A stretch of DNA of 64,000 nucleotides from the NCBI RefSeq assembly GCF_900187965.1, contig NZ_FZNL01000021.1:17787-81786 (forward strand), in the 5' to 3' direction. Within the stretch, counting starts at the first letter, position 1. Every line of letters begins with the position of its first letter. The notes below the pieces were generated by a model that saw only the letters and a program-made list of their open reading frames with translations, was not told the origin of the DNA and ran no database searches. The position numbers and the translations under genes were made by a program. Source of the stretch: Flavobacterium sp. ov086 (GTDB lineage: Bacteria > Bacteroidota > Bacteroidia > Flavobacteriales > Flavobacteriaceae). Shown piece by piece: positions 44,378 to 53,407 of the stretch.

Positions 44378-45208
44378 TTAACAACCTACTGTGGTAAAAA
44401 CTCCAATAGGCTTAATTACTTTTCCTTTTTCGCCTGGTTTAGACAAATACAACGTTGGACTCGTAACATTATAATGACTGGCAGTATCAATAATCAAATC
44501 TAATTTATTGTCGTCATCTAGATCTCCGCCAAAAATTATTTTGATCATTTGATCGTCAAAATTTTTCTTTGCAACCAAAAGTTCCGTCGTTTTCTTTCCG
44601 TCAATAACGGCTGTTAAGTACAGTTTATAATTTGAAACTACAATCCAATCGGAATCCTGTTCTTCTTTTTTCTTTTTTCCGGTCGCAAATAAAGTGTATT
44701 CAATGCCTTTGAAATTAAATTTGAAACTTTCTTCAGGATAAATACTTTCTGGTATTTTGACGCTTGATATACTTCCGTCAACAAAATAAGGCAGTTTTTC
44801 AATTAAAATCACACAGGAATCTTTTACAGAAGCGCTAACTTCCCAACCTGTTTTGTCTTCTTCATTTTCATCAACTATAGGATCATTTACACGTTTGAAA
44901 GACACTTTAGTTTCAGAAAGCGAATAATCATTATTGTTTTTAAAAAGTCCAAACCAAACTTTCTTATCATAATTCTCCTCCACTTCATCATAATGAAATA
45001 TTTCTAACCGAAGAATTTTCACTGGTAATGCACTATCAACAGGAAAAGAAAATTCATCTCCTACAAGGTGATTTTCTGCAAGTTTAGACTCTGTATTAAA
45101 ATCTTTATTTGCGCTGATTTTTATTGCTGTTTCTGTTTTGGTTTTATTACAACTAAAGAATTGACAAATTACAATTATTAGAAAAAATGTTTTGCAGGTT
45201 ACTTTCAT
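44378..45208 (-). CDS. Hypothetical lipoprotein
   Basis: A 276-residue predicted lipoprotein (lipobox CQFFSCN, Cys about 20). The middle is beta-rich, and the C-terminal part contains FGGDLDDDNKLDLIIDTASHYN, similar to a calcium-binding FG-GAP/dockerin-like loop. It ends with VGC. Similar proteins are widespread in Flavobacteriaceae without a known role. It is flanked by a 183-base spacer with no gene on one side and a 247-base spacer on the other, so it is probably a single-gene unit. Confidence 0.75.
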   Translation of the reverse strand: MKVTCKTFFLIIVICQFFSCNKTKTETAIKISANKDFNTESKLAENHLVGDEFSFPVDSALPVKILRLEIFHYDEVEENYDKKVWFGLFKNNNDYSLSETKVSFKRVNDPIVDENEEDKTGWEVSASVKDSCVILIEKLPYFVDGSISSVKIPESIYPEESFKFNFKGIEYTLFATGKKKKEEQDSDWIVVSNYKLYLTAVIDGKKTTELLVAKKNFDDQMIKIIFGGDLDDDNKLDLIIDTASHYNVTSPTLYLSKPGEKGKVIKPIGVFTTVGC

Positions 45209-45455
45209 TTATTTGGTATTGCTAATTAAGGGGAATCAAACATACAAAAGAAAATTTCAATAGTTCAAGGTGAATGTAAAAATTGAATTATGAAATTGAA
45301 ATTTTCTCATTAATTAAACCTATTAAAAGCATTGCAAGCAGGGATTAAAATTTCAATTCGATATTTTACCAAAATCTAACCCAAATAAATTATAATCCTT
45401 ACTTTTGAACTCAGAATTATCCCAACGTTTCGGGATTCAAAAAAGCCTTTTATTT

Positions 45456-46469
45456 ATGGAAATCCAATCCAATTTTTCTTTAAAAAACTACAATACTTTT
45501 GGTATCGAAGCCAGCGCCAGGCAATTTATCGCTGTACATTCGGTTACTGAATTAAAAACTATTTTAGAAGAACACAAAAACGAGAAAAAATTTATTTTAG
45601 GAGGCGGAAGCAATATGCTTTTAACTAAAGATATTGATGCTTTAGTGATTCACATAGATTTAAAAGGTAAAAAAATCATCAAAGAAGATGACGATTCTGT
45701 TTGGGTAGAAAGTCAGGCTGGCGAAACCTGGCACGATTTCGTATTGTGGACAATCGACAACAATTTTGGAGGTTTAGAAAATATGTCTCTAATTCCTGGA
45801 AATGTTGGTACAACTCCGGTTCAGAATATTGGCGCTTACGGAACAGAAATAAAAGATACTTTTATTTCGTGTGAAGCAATGAATATTGAATCTCAGGAAA
45901 TAAAAACTTACACAAATGCCGAATGTAATTTTGGTTATAGAGAAAGCATCTTTAAAAATGAAGTAAAAGATCAATACATCATTACATCTGTAATTTATAA
46001 ATTGACCAAACGCAATCATAAAATCAATACTTCTTACGGAGATATTACAGCAGAATTAGCCAAAAACAACATTACAAATCCAACTTTAAAAGATGTGAGT
46101 AATGCTGTAATCACAATCAGACAAAGCAAATTACCAGATCCTAAAGAATTAGGAAATAGCGGAAGTTTCTTTAAAAATCCGATTTTATTGAAATCTGATT
46201 TCAATAAAATCCATCAGAAATTCCCAGAAATGAAATACTATGAAGTTTCAGAAACTGAAGTAAAAGTTCCAGCTGGTTGGTTGATAGAACAAGCGGGCTT
46301 TAAAGGAAAACGTTTTGGTGATGCCGGAGTTCATAAAAATCAAGCTTTGGTTTTGGTAAATTACGGAAACGCAACCGGACAGGAGATTCTAGCAGTTTCA
46401 AAAGAGGTTCAAAAAACAGTTTTTGAAACCTTTGGGATTCATATTGAAGCTGAAGTTAATGTAATTTAA
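45456..46469 (+). CDS. murB: UDP-N-acetylmuramate dehydrogenase MurB
   Basis: A 337-residue FAD enzyme that reduces UDP-GlcNAc-enolpyruvate in peptidoglycan synthesis. The FAD-binding boxes ILGGGSNMLL and PGNVGTTPVQNIGAYG, the type I loop FGYRESIFK and the proton-donor serine in GNSGSFFKNP are present. The ATG at 45456 gives the normal N-terminus (NFSLKNYNTFGI); an upstream in-frame TTG at 45405 would add 17 atypical residues. It starts a run of small genes on the plus strand. Confidence 0.96.
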   Translation: MEIQSNFSLKNYNTFGIEASARQFIAVHSVTELKTILEEHKNEKKFILGGGSNMLLTKDIDALVIHIDLKGKKIIKEDDDSVWVESQAGETWHDFVLWTIDNNFGGLENMSLIPGNVGTTPVQNIGAYGTEIKDTFISCEAMNIESQEIKTYTNAECNFGYRESIFKNEVKDQYIITSVIYKLTKRNHKINTSYGDITAELAKNNITNPTLKDVSNAVITIRQSKLPDPKELGNSGSFFKNPILLKSDFNKIHQKFPEMKYYEVSETEVKVPAGWLIEQAGFKGKRFGDAGVHKNQALVLVNYGNATGQEILAVSKEVQKTVFETFGIHIEAEVNVI

Positions 46470-46498
46470 AAAACAAGTATTACCGTTTTAGTTTCTAA

Positions 46499-47008
46499 AT
46501 GAAAAAAATTAATATTCTGGTAATTTTAATGCAGTTGTCTGGAATGATTTCCCTGATTCATGGCGTACTGCAATTAAGATTTTACACCGTAGCCGAAGAG
46601 TATATTTGTGCTATAGAACATTTTCAAGATCAAAATTCAGAATGCTGGAATAAATTATTCCCCACAAAAGAGATTATCTTTAATTTTTGGCCTAGTATTT
46701 ATATCTGGATATTCCTTGGCTTATTAATTGGAATTCTCATAGTTTCTTTCCTGAATTGGAAGCACAGATTTTCATCGCTAAATACCCTTATAGTTGCAAT
46801 AGTAATGTACATTATTATAAGACTTAAGTTTTTTAGAAGAGGAGTATTCGCCCGTTTATTCGAGTCGTTTATATCTTTATTTTCGGATGATATTACCGTG
46901 CAATTTATCATGAGCGGGATTATTTTTACTTTACTAGGAATTACAATTTTATGGCTAAGTGTTCATCCAAGTTTATTTAGCACTAAAAAAGACTTCATTT
47001 CTCATTAA
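46499..47008 (+). CDS. Hypothetical membrane protein
   Basis: A 169-residue protein with four predicted membrane helices (about residues 4-24, 55-80, 88-105 and 138-158). Loop residues include CAIEHFQDQNSECW with two cysteines. I do not recognise the family. It lies 29 bases after murB and 3 bases before the acetyltransferase gene, which suggests cotranscription. Confidence 0.65.
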   Translation: MKKINILVILMQLSGMISLIHGVLQLRFYTVAEEYICAIEHFQDQNSECWNKLFPTKEIIFNFWPSIYIWIFLGLLIGILIVSFLNWKHRFSSLNTLIVAIVMYIIIRLKFFRRGVFARLFESFISLFSDDITVQFIMSGIIFTLLGITILWLSVHPSLFSTKKDFISH

Positions 47009-47011
47009 AAA

Positions 47012-47470
47012 ATGACTCAGACAATTTCCATAAAAACGGCAAATCCAAGTGATGAAAAAGTCGCGGCAATTATCGAAGAATTGTCTACAAATCTTTATCT
47101 TCGTTTTGGAAGTGATGGAAAGAATTCTTTTACAGACTGGCAATACAACAATTCAAAATTTGTCTTTGCTGTAGCCGAAATTGACAAAGAAATCGTAGGT
47201 TGTGGCGCTATCAGACCAATTAATGACAATATTGGAGAAGTAAAAAGAATGTATTCTAAATTTCCGGGGAAGAAAATTGGACAAACAATTCTAGCTTTTC
47301 TGGAAGAAAATGCCAAAACAATCGGATATATTAATTTGGTTTTAGAAACCAGAGTAAAAAATAAAGAAGCAATTCAGTTTTATTTAAAGCAAGGATATAA
47401 AATAATTCCGAATTATGGAAAATACAAAGATCGACCGGAAGCCATTTGTCTGGGGAAATCTTTAAAATAA
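47012..47470 (+). CDS. GNAT-family N-acetyltransferase
   Basis: A 152-residue acetyltransferase. Motif A is EVKRMYSKFPGKKIGQTIL, where the acetyl-CoA pyrophosphate loop lies at PGKKIG, and motif B is VLETRVKNKEAIQFYLKQGY. The substrate cannot be read from the sequence. It lies 11 bases before the FMN-binding protein gene. Confidence 0.9.
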   Translation: MTQTISIKTANPSDEKVAAIIEELSTNLYLRFGSDGKNSFTDWQYNNSKFVFAVAEIDKEIVGCGAIRPINDNIGEVKRMYSKFPGKKIGQTILAFLEENAKTIGYINLVLETRVKNKEAIQFYLKQGYKIIPNYGKYKDRPEAICLGKSLK

Positions 47471-47481
47471 ACATTTATAAA

Positions 47482-48096
47482 ATGTATACTCCAAACTTAT
47501 ACAAAGACGAAGATCCGGAATCGATCAGAACTTTTTTGAAAGAAAATAGTTTTGGAATTCTGATTAATCAAACTCATGGCAAATTGTGTGCTACACATAT
47601 TCCAATTGAGCTCGAAGTAAATGCTGACGGAAAAGAAATCCTGCAAGGGCATCTTTCTAAACTTAATCCGCAAGCAGAAGGTTTTGCCGAAAACGATCAG
47701 GTCCTGGCTGTTTTTACAGGCCCACATAGTTATATTTCTTCGTCGTGGTATGATCATGAAAATGTTCCAACCTGGAATTATATAGCCGTACATGTTTATG
47801 GTCGAATTAAAATTGTTGACGAAGTTGCCACTATAGAACAACTTAAAAAATTGGTTGATAAATATGAAGTCAATTCCATAAATCCGGTTCGAGTTGAGAA
47901 TTTATCAGCAAAAACAATGCTTGAAGCCAGAGGGATCTTTGGTTTTGAAATTGAAATTAATGAGATTCAGGCCACTAAAAAACTATCACAAAACAGAGAC
48001 GATCACAATTATAAAAATATAATTTCGGAATTAGAAAAAAGCGAAAACCCTCAGGCTATTGCTGTTGCGAAAGAAATGTTGAAATGCCGAAAGTAA
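47482..48096 (+). CDS. PaiB-type FMN-binding negative transcriptional regulator family protein
   Basis: A 204-residue protein of the FMN_bind_2/PaiB family. Features are MYTPNLYKDEDPE at the start, HIPIELE, GHLSKLNPQ, FTGPHSYISSSWY and VPTWNYIAVHVYG. The Bacillus namesake was described as a regulator, but the fold is that of an FMN-binding split barrel, so an oxidoreductase role is equally possible. The ATG at 47482 gives the family N-terminus; an upstream start would overlap the acetyltransferase gene. Confidence 0.9.
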   Translation: MYTPNLYKDEDPESIRTFLKENSFGILINQTHGKLCATHIPIELEVNADGKEILQGHLSKLNPQAEGFAENDQVLAVFTGPHSYISSSWYDHENVPTWNYIAVHVYGRIKIVDEVATIEQLKKLVDKYEVNSINPVRVENLSAKTMLEARGIFGFEIEINEIQATKKLSQNRDDHNYKNIISELEKSENPQAIAVAKEMLKCRK

Positions 48097-48109
48097 ATCG
48101 GTTTTAGCC

Positions 48110-48140
48110 ATTGAAATCTAGGAATTCATAAGTACATTTG
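48110..48140 (+). promoter_or_regulatory. Promoter of the glycosyltransferase-sigma factor operon
   Basis: TTG (48111-48113) and the exact -7 box TACATTTG (48133-48140) are separated by 19 bases, the optimal spacing for Bacteroidota promoters. The ATG follows 39 bases downstream. Confidence 0.65.
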
Positions 48141-48179
48141 CACTCGCAAGATTCAGAAATTAAAAGACATTAAAATCAG

Positions 48180-49286
48180 ATGCTTATAACTTTATTTTAC
48201 TTCTTTATTGCTATTGTTGTTATTCAAATTTTCTATTACTTAGGTGTTTTTGGAAAATTTGCCTTTGCTAAACCACAAGAGATTACATCAAAAAAACTAC
48301 CCATTTCGGTAATTGTGTGCGCTAAAAATGAAGAAGAAAATGTAAAAAAATTCATTCCGTTATTAGCAGAACAAGATTACCCTGATTTTGAAATTGTTTT
48401 AATTGATGATGCTTCAAGTGATGAAACATTAGAGGTTTTTGAAGAATTCGAAAAACAATACGCTAACATTCGCTTGGTTAAAGTACAAAACAATGAAGCC
48501 TTTTGGGGAAACAAAAAATATGCGCTCACATTAGGTATTAAAGCATCAAAAAAAGATTATTTGCTATTTACCGATGCGGATTGTTACCCAACTTCAAAAA
48601 ATTGGATCACCGCTATGACTTCGCAATTTACAATGAACAAAACTATTGTTTTGGGTTATGGTGGTTACGAAAAAGTAGAGCGTTCGTTATTAAATAAAGT
48701 TATCCGTTTTGAAACTGTTTTAACAGCTGTACAATATTTTTCCTGGGCAAAAATCGGACTTCCCTATATGGGAGTTGGACGAAATCTTGCTTATAAAAGA
48801 GAAGAGTTCTTTAATGTTAATGGCTTTATAGATCACATTCAGGTTCGTTCCGGCGATGATGATCTATTCATTAATCAAGCTGCGAATAAAGCAAACACAG
48901 CTATTTCTTATACTCCGGAGAGTTTTACTTATTCAAAACCAAAGGAAACTTATAAGGAATGGTTTACTCAAAAAAGAAGACATACATCTACAGCAGAATA
49001 TTACAAGTTTTTTGATAAAATGCAGTTGGGTCTGTTCTTCAGCACACAATTATTATTCTTTTTATTAGTTATCCTTTTATTATCATTCCAGTTTCAATGG
49101 ATTGCTGTATTAGCAATTCTGGCAACACGTTATACAATTGTATGGACAGTAATTGGATTTTCTGCGGGAAAATTAAAAGAAAATGATCTTAAAGTTTGGT
49201 TTCCTATTGTAGAAATCGTGCTTATATTCACGCAAATTAATATCTTTATAACTAATATCTTTTCAAAACCGGTACATTGGAAATAA
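48180..49286 (+). CDS. Family 2 glycosyltransferase, membrane-bound
   Basis: A 368-residue GT-A enzyme. After an N-terminal helix the catalytic domain shows VIVCAKNEEENV, VLIDDASSDET, the metal-binding FTDADCYP and an RSGDDDLF acceptor box, plus KRRH near residue 265. Two or three C-terminal membrane helices follow. The layout is like that of enzymes making exopolysaccharide or glycolipids. It overlaps the sigma-factor gene by ten bases. Confidence 0.9.
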   Translation: MLITLFYFFIAIVVIQIFYYLGVFGKFAFAKPQEITSKKLPISVIVCAKNEEENVKKFIPLLAEQDYPDFEIVLIDDASSDETLEVFEEFEKQYANIRLVKVQNNEAFWGNKKYALTLGIKASKKDYLLFTDADCYPTSKNWITAMTSQFTMNKTIVLGYGGYEKVERSLLNKVIRFETVLTAVQYFSWAKIGLPYMGVGRNLAYKREEFFNVNGFIDHIQVRSGDDDLFINQAANKANTAISYTPESFTYSKPKETYKEWFTQKRRHTSTAEYYKFFDKMQLGLFFSTQLLFFLLVILLLSFQFQWIAVLAILATRYTIVWTVIGFSAGKLKENDLKVWFPIVEIVLIFTQINIFITNIFSKPVHWK

Positions 49287-49828
49287 ACTCTAAAATAGAA
49301 AAAGCAAAAAAAGGCGACCAAGTTGCCTTTACTTTTTTATTAGATTATTACTGGAATGAGGTATACGGCTTCATGCTAAAGCGTACTGAAAACGAAACTA
49401 CAGCCGAAGATATTACTATTGAGACTTTCTCAAAAGCTTTTGATAAAATAGCCTCATACAACCCTGAATTTCAATTCAACACCTGGCTAATAGCAATTGC
49501 AAAAAACGTTTACATTGACTTACTTCGAAAAAAGAAAACCAATCTTTTTATAGAAATCACTGATGCCGACGATCAGCAGGCTTATAATATTGCTGACCCT
49601 ACTCCATCTGCTGAAGATGCTTTAATTAAAGAGCAAAACCTCTCCAGATTGCTTCTTTGCATCAAAGAACTTAAACCCCATTATCAGGAAGTAATCCAGT
49701 TACGTTACTTTCAGGAAATGACGTATCAGGAAATCGCTTTGAAAATTGACGAGCCTCTAAGCAACATAAAAGTAAAATTACTTCGTGCTAAAAAATTATT
49801 AGCAGAAATCATCGAACGTAATAGATAA
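49277..49828 (+). CDS. ECF-type RNA polymerase sigma-70 family factor
   Basis: A 183-residue group 4 sigma factor. Region 2 is visible (FTFLLDYYWNEVYGFMLKRT, AEDITIETFSKAFDKI, FNTWLIAIAKN) and region 4 ends in LRYFQEMTYQEIALKIDEPLSNIKVKLLRAKK. The TTG start at 49277 is the only one giving a full region 2, and it overlaps the glycosyltransferase end, so translation is coupled. No anti-sigma gene follows; the next gene is TonB-like. This lack of a partner is unusual for an ECF factor. Confidence 0.92.
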   Translation: MEINSKIEKAKKGDQVAFTFLLDYYWNEVYGFMLKRTENETTAEDITIETFSKAFDKIASYNPEFQFNTWLIAIAKNVYIDLLRKKKTNLFIEITDADDQQAYNIADPTPSAEDALIKEQNLSRLLLCIKELKPHYQEVIQLRYFQEMTYQEIALKIDEPLSNIKVKLLRAKKLLAEIIERNR

Positions 49829-49983
49829 TTTATTATCTTTAAGAAAAGAATAACATATCTATGTATTTATTCTTAAAAAAATAAACTATTCACACACTAA
49901 AACAACAACACCTACGTTGTTAGCTAAAACTAAAACCAAATTGCTTATGATTTAAAGTTACTTAACCTTAAAATCCAAAAATC

Positions 49984-50817
49984 ATGTCTAAATCAAACAT
50001 CTACGAAACCACTTGGACCGACCTTGTTTTCGAAAACAAAAACAAAGAGTACGGCGCGTACCAATTACGCCAAGAGAATTCCAAAACAACAATTACAGCT
50101 CTATTTATGGGACTGCTATTATTTGCTGGTCTGGGAACTACATCGATGTTGATTAATAAATTTAGAGGCGGCTCTGTCATAGAAACACCAACCGCTCCTG
50201 ATATTCCTTTGCACCCAACAAAAGTTGACATTCTCCCGAACGTAGTGAATCCGGAACCTCCAAAACCTATTGCGCCTCCACAACAAACTGTACCAGCTCC
50301 TGAAGTCGCTCAGTTAATACATCCTGTGGTTGTTGCAGCGCCTGAGGCTATACCGGAAATTGCAACTAATACACAAAACATTCCTGCTGTTGACAATGCT
50401 ACTCCGGGAACTGGAATCCCTAGTAATAATACATTACCAGGAAGTGGTGGTAACGGTACAGAAACAATATCAACGCCATCTGTTAGCCCTACTGAGCCTT
50501 TGACTGTAAATGCATTAGACAAATTACCAGAGTTCCCTGGAGGAATCAATAAGTTCTATACTTTCGTGGGAAATAATTTCAACAGACCTGAATTAGATGC
50601 AGAAAAAACATTAAAAGTATATGTTTCTTTCGTAATTGAAAAAGACGGTTCAATGACTGACATCGAAGTAAAAAGAGATCCAGGTTACGGAATGGGAAAA
50701 GAAGCGATCAGAGTATTAAAATCATTAAAAACAAAATGGAGTCCGGGAATGCTAAACGGAAAAGCAGTAAGAACTGCCTACAATCTCCCAATAACAATAA
50801 AAACAGAACTAGAATAA
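49984..50817 (+). CDS. Energy transducer TonB family protein
   Basis: A 277-residue TonB-like protein. The N-terminus (ETTWTDLVFENKNKEYGAYQLR) is typical of Bacteroidota TonBs. One membrane helix (about residues 36-55) follows, then a long proline-rich spacer (about 75-190) and a C-terminal TonB domain (LPEFPGGINKFYTFVG, VSFVIEKDGSMTDIEV). It links inner-membrane ExbBD energy to outer-membrane transporters such as SusC. A strong terminator follows. Confidence 0.92.
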   Translation: MSKSNIYETTWTDLVFENKNKEYGAYQLRQENSKTTITALFMGLLLFAGLGTTSMLINKFRGGSVIETPTAPDIPLHPTKVDILPNVVNPEPPKPIAPPQQTVPAPEVAQLIHPVVVAAPEAIPEIATNTQNIPAVDNATPGTGIPSNNTLPGSGGNGTETISTPSVSPTEPLTVNALDKLPEFPGGINKFYTFVGNNFNRPELDAEKTLKVYVSFVIEKDGSMTDIEVKRDPGYGMGKEAIRVLKSLKTKWSPGMLNGKAVRTAYNLPITIKTELE

Positions 50818-50825
50818 ATAAATAG

Positions 50826-50859
50826 GAAAAAGCAGAACTTAGGTTCTGCTTTTTTTTTG
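50826..50859 (+). terminator. Terminator after the tonB-like gene
   Basis: Eight-base stem AGCAGAAC (50831-50838) / GTTCTGCT (50843-50850) with a four-base loop and a run of T. Confidence 0.85.
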
Positions 50860-50953
50860 CTTTTGTTTTTAATATTAAAAGATCAAGCTTTCTGATCAAT
50901 TTATTAATGTTTAATTTTAGCATCACACAGAACCTAAATCTTATTTAAACTTA

Positions 50954-51691
50954 ATGCCATTTACTTTTTCTCATCCAGCAATAATTCTGCCTCTCAGATA
51001 TTTACCCAAAAAATGGTTTTCTTTAACTGGTTTAGTAATTGGAAGTATGACTCCAGATTTTGAATATTTTATTAGAATGAAAGCTCAGGGCAATTATAGC
51101 CATACATTTTATGGAATATTCTGGTTTGATTTGCCATTAGCCATCTTACTATCTTTTATTTTTCATTATTTTATTCGTAATGCATTATTTTATAATTTAC
51201 CTTATTTTATAAAACAACGAGTAATCGATTATATGTCATTTGATTAGAACACTCATTTTAAACAAAATTGGATTATTATTCTAATTTCGATAATAATTGG
51301 TATCGCTTCTCACCTGCTTTGGGATGGTTTTACACACAATCATGGTTATTTTGCAGATCATCTTTCTATATTAAGAAATAACTTTCTTGTGTTTGGAAAT
51401 GAAATTCCAATTTGGAAAATAGCGCAGCATTTGAGTACTTTAATTGGTGGAATTGCAATAGTAATAGCATTATTAAAACTGCCAAAAAGCGAAATCCAGA
51501 AAATTTCTAATTATAAAAAATACTGGATTACAATTATTATCTGCACCTTAGTGATTTCAATCCTTAGATTTTCTATCCATTTTAATATAGAAGCTTTCGG
51601 AAATATTTTTGTTACAATAATTTCAGCTTTTTTAATTTCTTTAATATTAACTCCACTACTAATTAAATCTAGACCCAGCGAGAAAATTTAA
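50954..51691 (+). pseudogene. DUF4184 family membrane protein interrupted by an in-frame stop
   Basis: A single reading frame of 246 codons encodes a full DUF4184-type protein (start MPFTFSHPAIILPLRYLPKK; later SHLLWDGFTHNHGYF and FGNEIPIWKIAQHLSTLIGG). It is broken only by TAG at 51245-51247, codon 98. The two halves are in the same frame, and the intervening codons still read as good DUF4184 sequence. A one-base change from TGG (Trp) would explain it. It could be a recent nonsense mutation, a sequencing error or a programmed readthrough; a truncated 97-residue product is the default outcome. Confidence 0.88.
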
Positions 51692-51756
51692 CAAAATGAA
51701 TTACTTTTACACTTCCTAAGAAGAAAAAAAATTGTAATCAAATTAAAAACTAAAAA

Positions 51757-52137
51757 ATGGGAATATTTTCAGCTATTCTTGGCAACGCTGGTTCAGTAAG
51801 TCAAGATGATTTACTTAAAAAATACGGACAACTTTTAACGGACAATGAAGAAATTGAAATGGGTTTTAAATTAATCCGTGATACTTTTATCTTCACCAAC
51901 AAAAGATTAATTCTTGTTGATGTACAAGGAATAACTGGCAGCAAGACCGAATACAAATCAATTGCTTACAAAAGCATTACCAGATTTAGTGTAGAAACTG
52001 CCGGAACTTTTGATCTTGATGCTGAATTAAAAATCTGGGTTGCCAGCGAATTGCAACCTAGTATTGTAAAACAATTCAACAAATCTGTAAATGTTTATGA
52101 TGTGCAAAAAGTATTAGCTTATCACGTTTTAGGTTAA
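51757..52137 (+). CDS. PH domain-containing protein (YvbH/bPH_1 type)
   Basis: A 126-residue soluble protein made almost entirely of one bacterial PH domain (KYGQLLTDNEEIEMGFKLI, DTFIFTNKRLILVD, YKSIAYKSITRFSVETAG). Homologues are common and usually unstudied. It is separated from a convergent M48 protease gene by a terminator. Confidence 0.9.
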   Translation: MGIFSAILGNAGSVSQDDLLKKYGQLLTDNEEIEMGFKLIRDTFIFTNKRLILVDVQGITGSKTEYKSIAYKSITRFSVETAGTFDLDAELKIWVASELQPSIVKQFNKSVNVYDVQKVLAYHVLG

Positions 52138-52147
52138 TCTACAAAAT

Positions 52148-52190
52148 AAAAAAAACCGACAAAGTTTTGAAACTTGTCGGTTTTTATTTT
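52148..52190. terminator. Bidirectional terminator between convergent genes
   Basis: Twelve-base stem AAAAACCGACAA (52151-52162) / TTGTCGGTTTTT (52174-52185), with A and T runs on the two sides. Confidence 0.85.
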
Positions 52191-52201
52191 TCTAATCGAA
52201 A

Positions 52202-53077
52202 TTATTTTTTCTTTTTAGTTGTTGTCTTTTTTGTCGCAGCTTTTTTAGTTGTCGTAGCTTTTGCCGGAACAGTATTTACTATTTTTTGCTGTACATATGG
52301 TTTATACAAACCATCTTTTTCTGCTCGTTTTTTAGCATCTTCTGCTCTTTGTTTTGAATCAGGATGAGAACTCATCATTTGATCAATAAACGAAGCTTCA
52401 CTTCCTTCGCTCATTTTAGCCAAAATTCTAAAAGCAGATTCCTCAGCATTTACATTATAACCATTCTTTTTCATAAAGTTATACGAGAACAAATCAGCTT
52501 CAGCTTCTTGCTTACGACTAAATTTACTATCAATAATCGCGCTTCCTATTTTCCCTAACTGACTATCTGTAACACTTGCAATTGTTGTTGATTGTGAAGC
52601 TGCCGCATCCATTAGAGCTTCTTTTTTATAAGCTGCTTTTATTGCATCTTGCGAATCATGATTGGCAACGTGACCTATTTCGTGACCAATTACAGCCAGC
52701 AATTCATTATCATCCATGATATCCATCAATCCTGAATATACACGAACACTTCCGTCTGCGGTTGCAAAAGCATTTACTTCTTTTAACTTGTAAACTTTAT
52801 AATTTAAAGTATAACCTTCTCCGGCAGTATATTTTCCAAAAACTTTATTCAATCTTATAGTATAACCATCTGTAGCAGCGGCAACTTCATGCTCCGTATC
52901 CATTTTATCAACTGCAGCTTTAGACAACGCAGCCGCATCAGCATTACTGAATGTAAAACCTGAAATCCCTTTTTGAACAGCTCCAATAGCTTTATCTCCA
53001 AAATTAATTTGCGCATTCATTCTAGTAAAACCAAAAGTGGCAAATAAAACTCCCAATACAATAAATTTCTTTTTCAT
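52202..53077 (-). CDS. M48-family metalloprotease
   Basis: A 291-residue exported zinc protease. The signal peptide (VLGVLFATFGFTRMNAQ) is followed by an M48 domain with the HExxH motif in VIGHEIGHVANHD and the third ligand in SRKQEAEADLFS. A Ser-His segment MMSSHPDSKQRAED is typical of the family. The last 20 or so residues are a Lys/Thr/Ala-rich tail (KKTTTKKKK). Members take part in envelope protein quality control, as BepA and LoiP do. Confidence 0.92.
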   Translation of the reverse strand: MKKKFIVLGVLFATFGFTRMNAQINFGDKAIGAVQKGISGFTFSNADAAALSKAAVDKMDTEHEVAAATDGYTIRLNKVFGKYTAGEGYTLNYKVYKLKEVNAFATADGSVRVYSGLMDIMDDNELLAVIGHEIGHVANHDSQDAIKAAYKKEALMDAAASQSTTIASVTDSQLGKIGSAIIDSKFSRKQEAEADLFSYNFMKKNGYNVNAEESAFRILAKMSEGSEASFIDQMMSSHPDSKQRAEDAKKRAEKDGLYKPYVQQKIVNTVPAKATTTKKAATKKTTTKKKK

Positions 53078-53102
53078 GTTTTTTATTATTACAATTTAAC
53101 AA

Positions 53103-53110
53103 CAAATGTA
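53103..53110 (-). promoter_or_regulatory. -7 promoter box of the M48 protease gene
   Basis: An exact TACATTTG on the minus strand, 26 bases before the ATG. Confidence 0.45.
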
Positions 53111-53381
53111 GTACAACATTGACCCTGTTTTATTTCATCTAAGGTTATTTTTTTAACAAATAAAGATATAAATTTTAAATGAGTAAAAATCAGACTTCTA
53201 TCATTATTATTAGTCTTATCTAAATTAACAAAAGAAAAAGAAGCTTTTCAATCAGCATCATGATTTAAAAACAATAATTTAACATCATGATAAAAGTATC
53301 ATCAAAACATTTTTTCATAAATCTTAGATAGATCAATACCAAATTAAATCTTAAACGAATCTCCAAATAAACTACATTGCT

Positions 53382-53389
53382 TATCTTTG
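53382..53389 (+). promoter_or_regulatory. -7 promoter box of lipA
   Basis: An exact TATCTTTG, 19 bases before the lipA ATG. The -33 element is not obvious. Confidence 0.5.
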
Positions 53390-53407
53390 TACTTTGAATT
53401 TTGATAT

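Larger units (their letters stand above)
53078..53407. other. Divergent spacer between the M48 gene and lipA
   Basis: There is no gene in these 330 bases. On the M48 side, CAAATGTA at 53103-53110 gives an exact minus-strand TACATTTG promoter box. Near the lipA end are repeated CATCATGAT words (about 53258 and 53284). The remainder is AT-rich with no clear structure. Confidence 0.5.

Noticed and set aside
49130..50926. Antisense frames of 60-80 codons over the sigma factor and TonB-like genes
   Set aside because: Overlap with well-supported genes, no start signals and no recognisable protein features.
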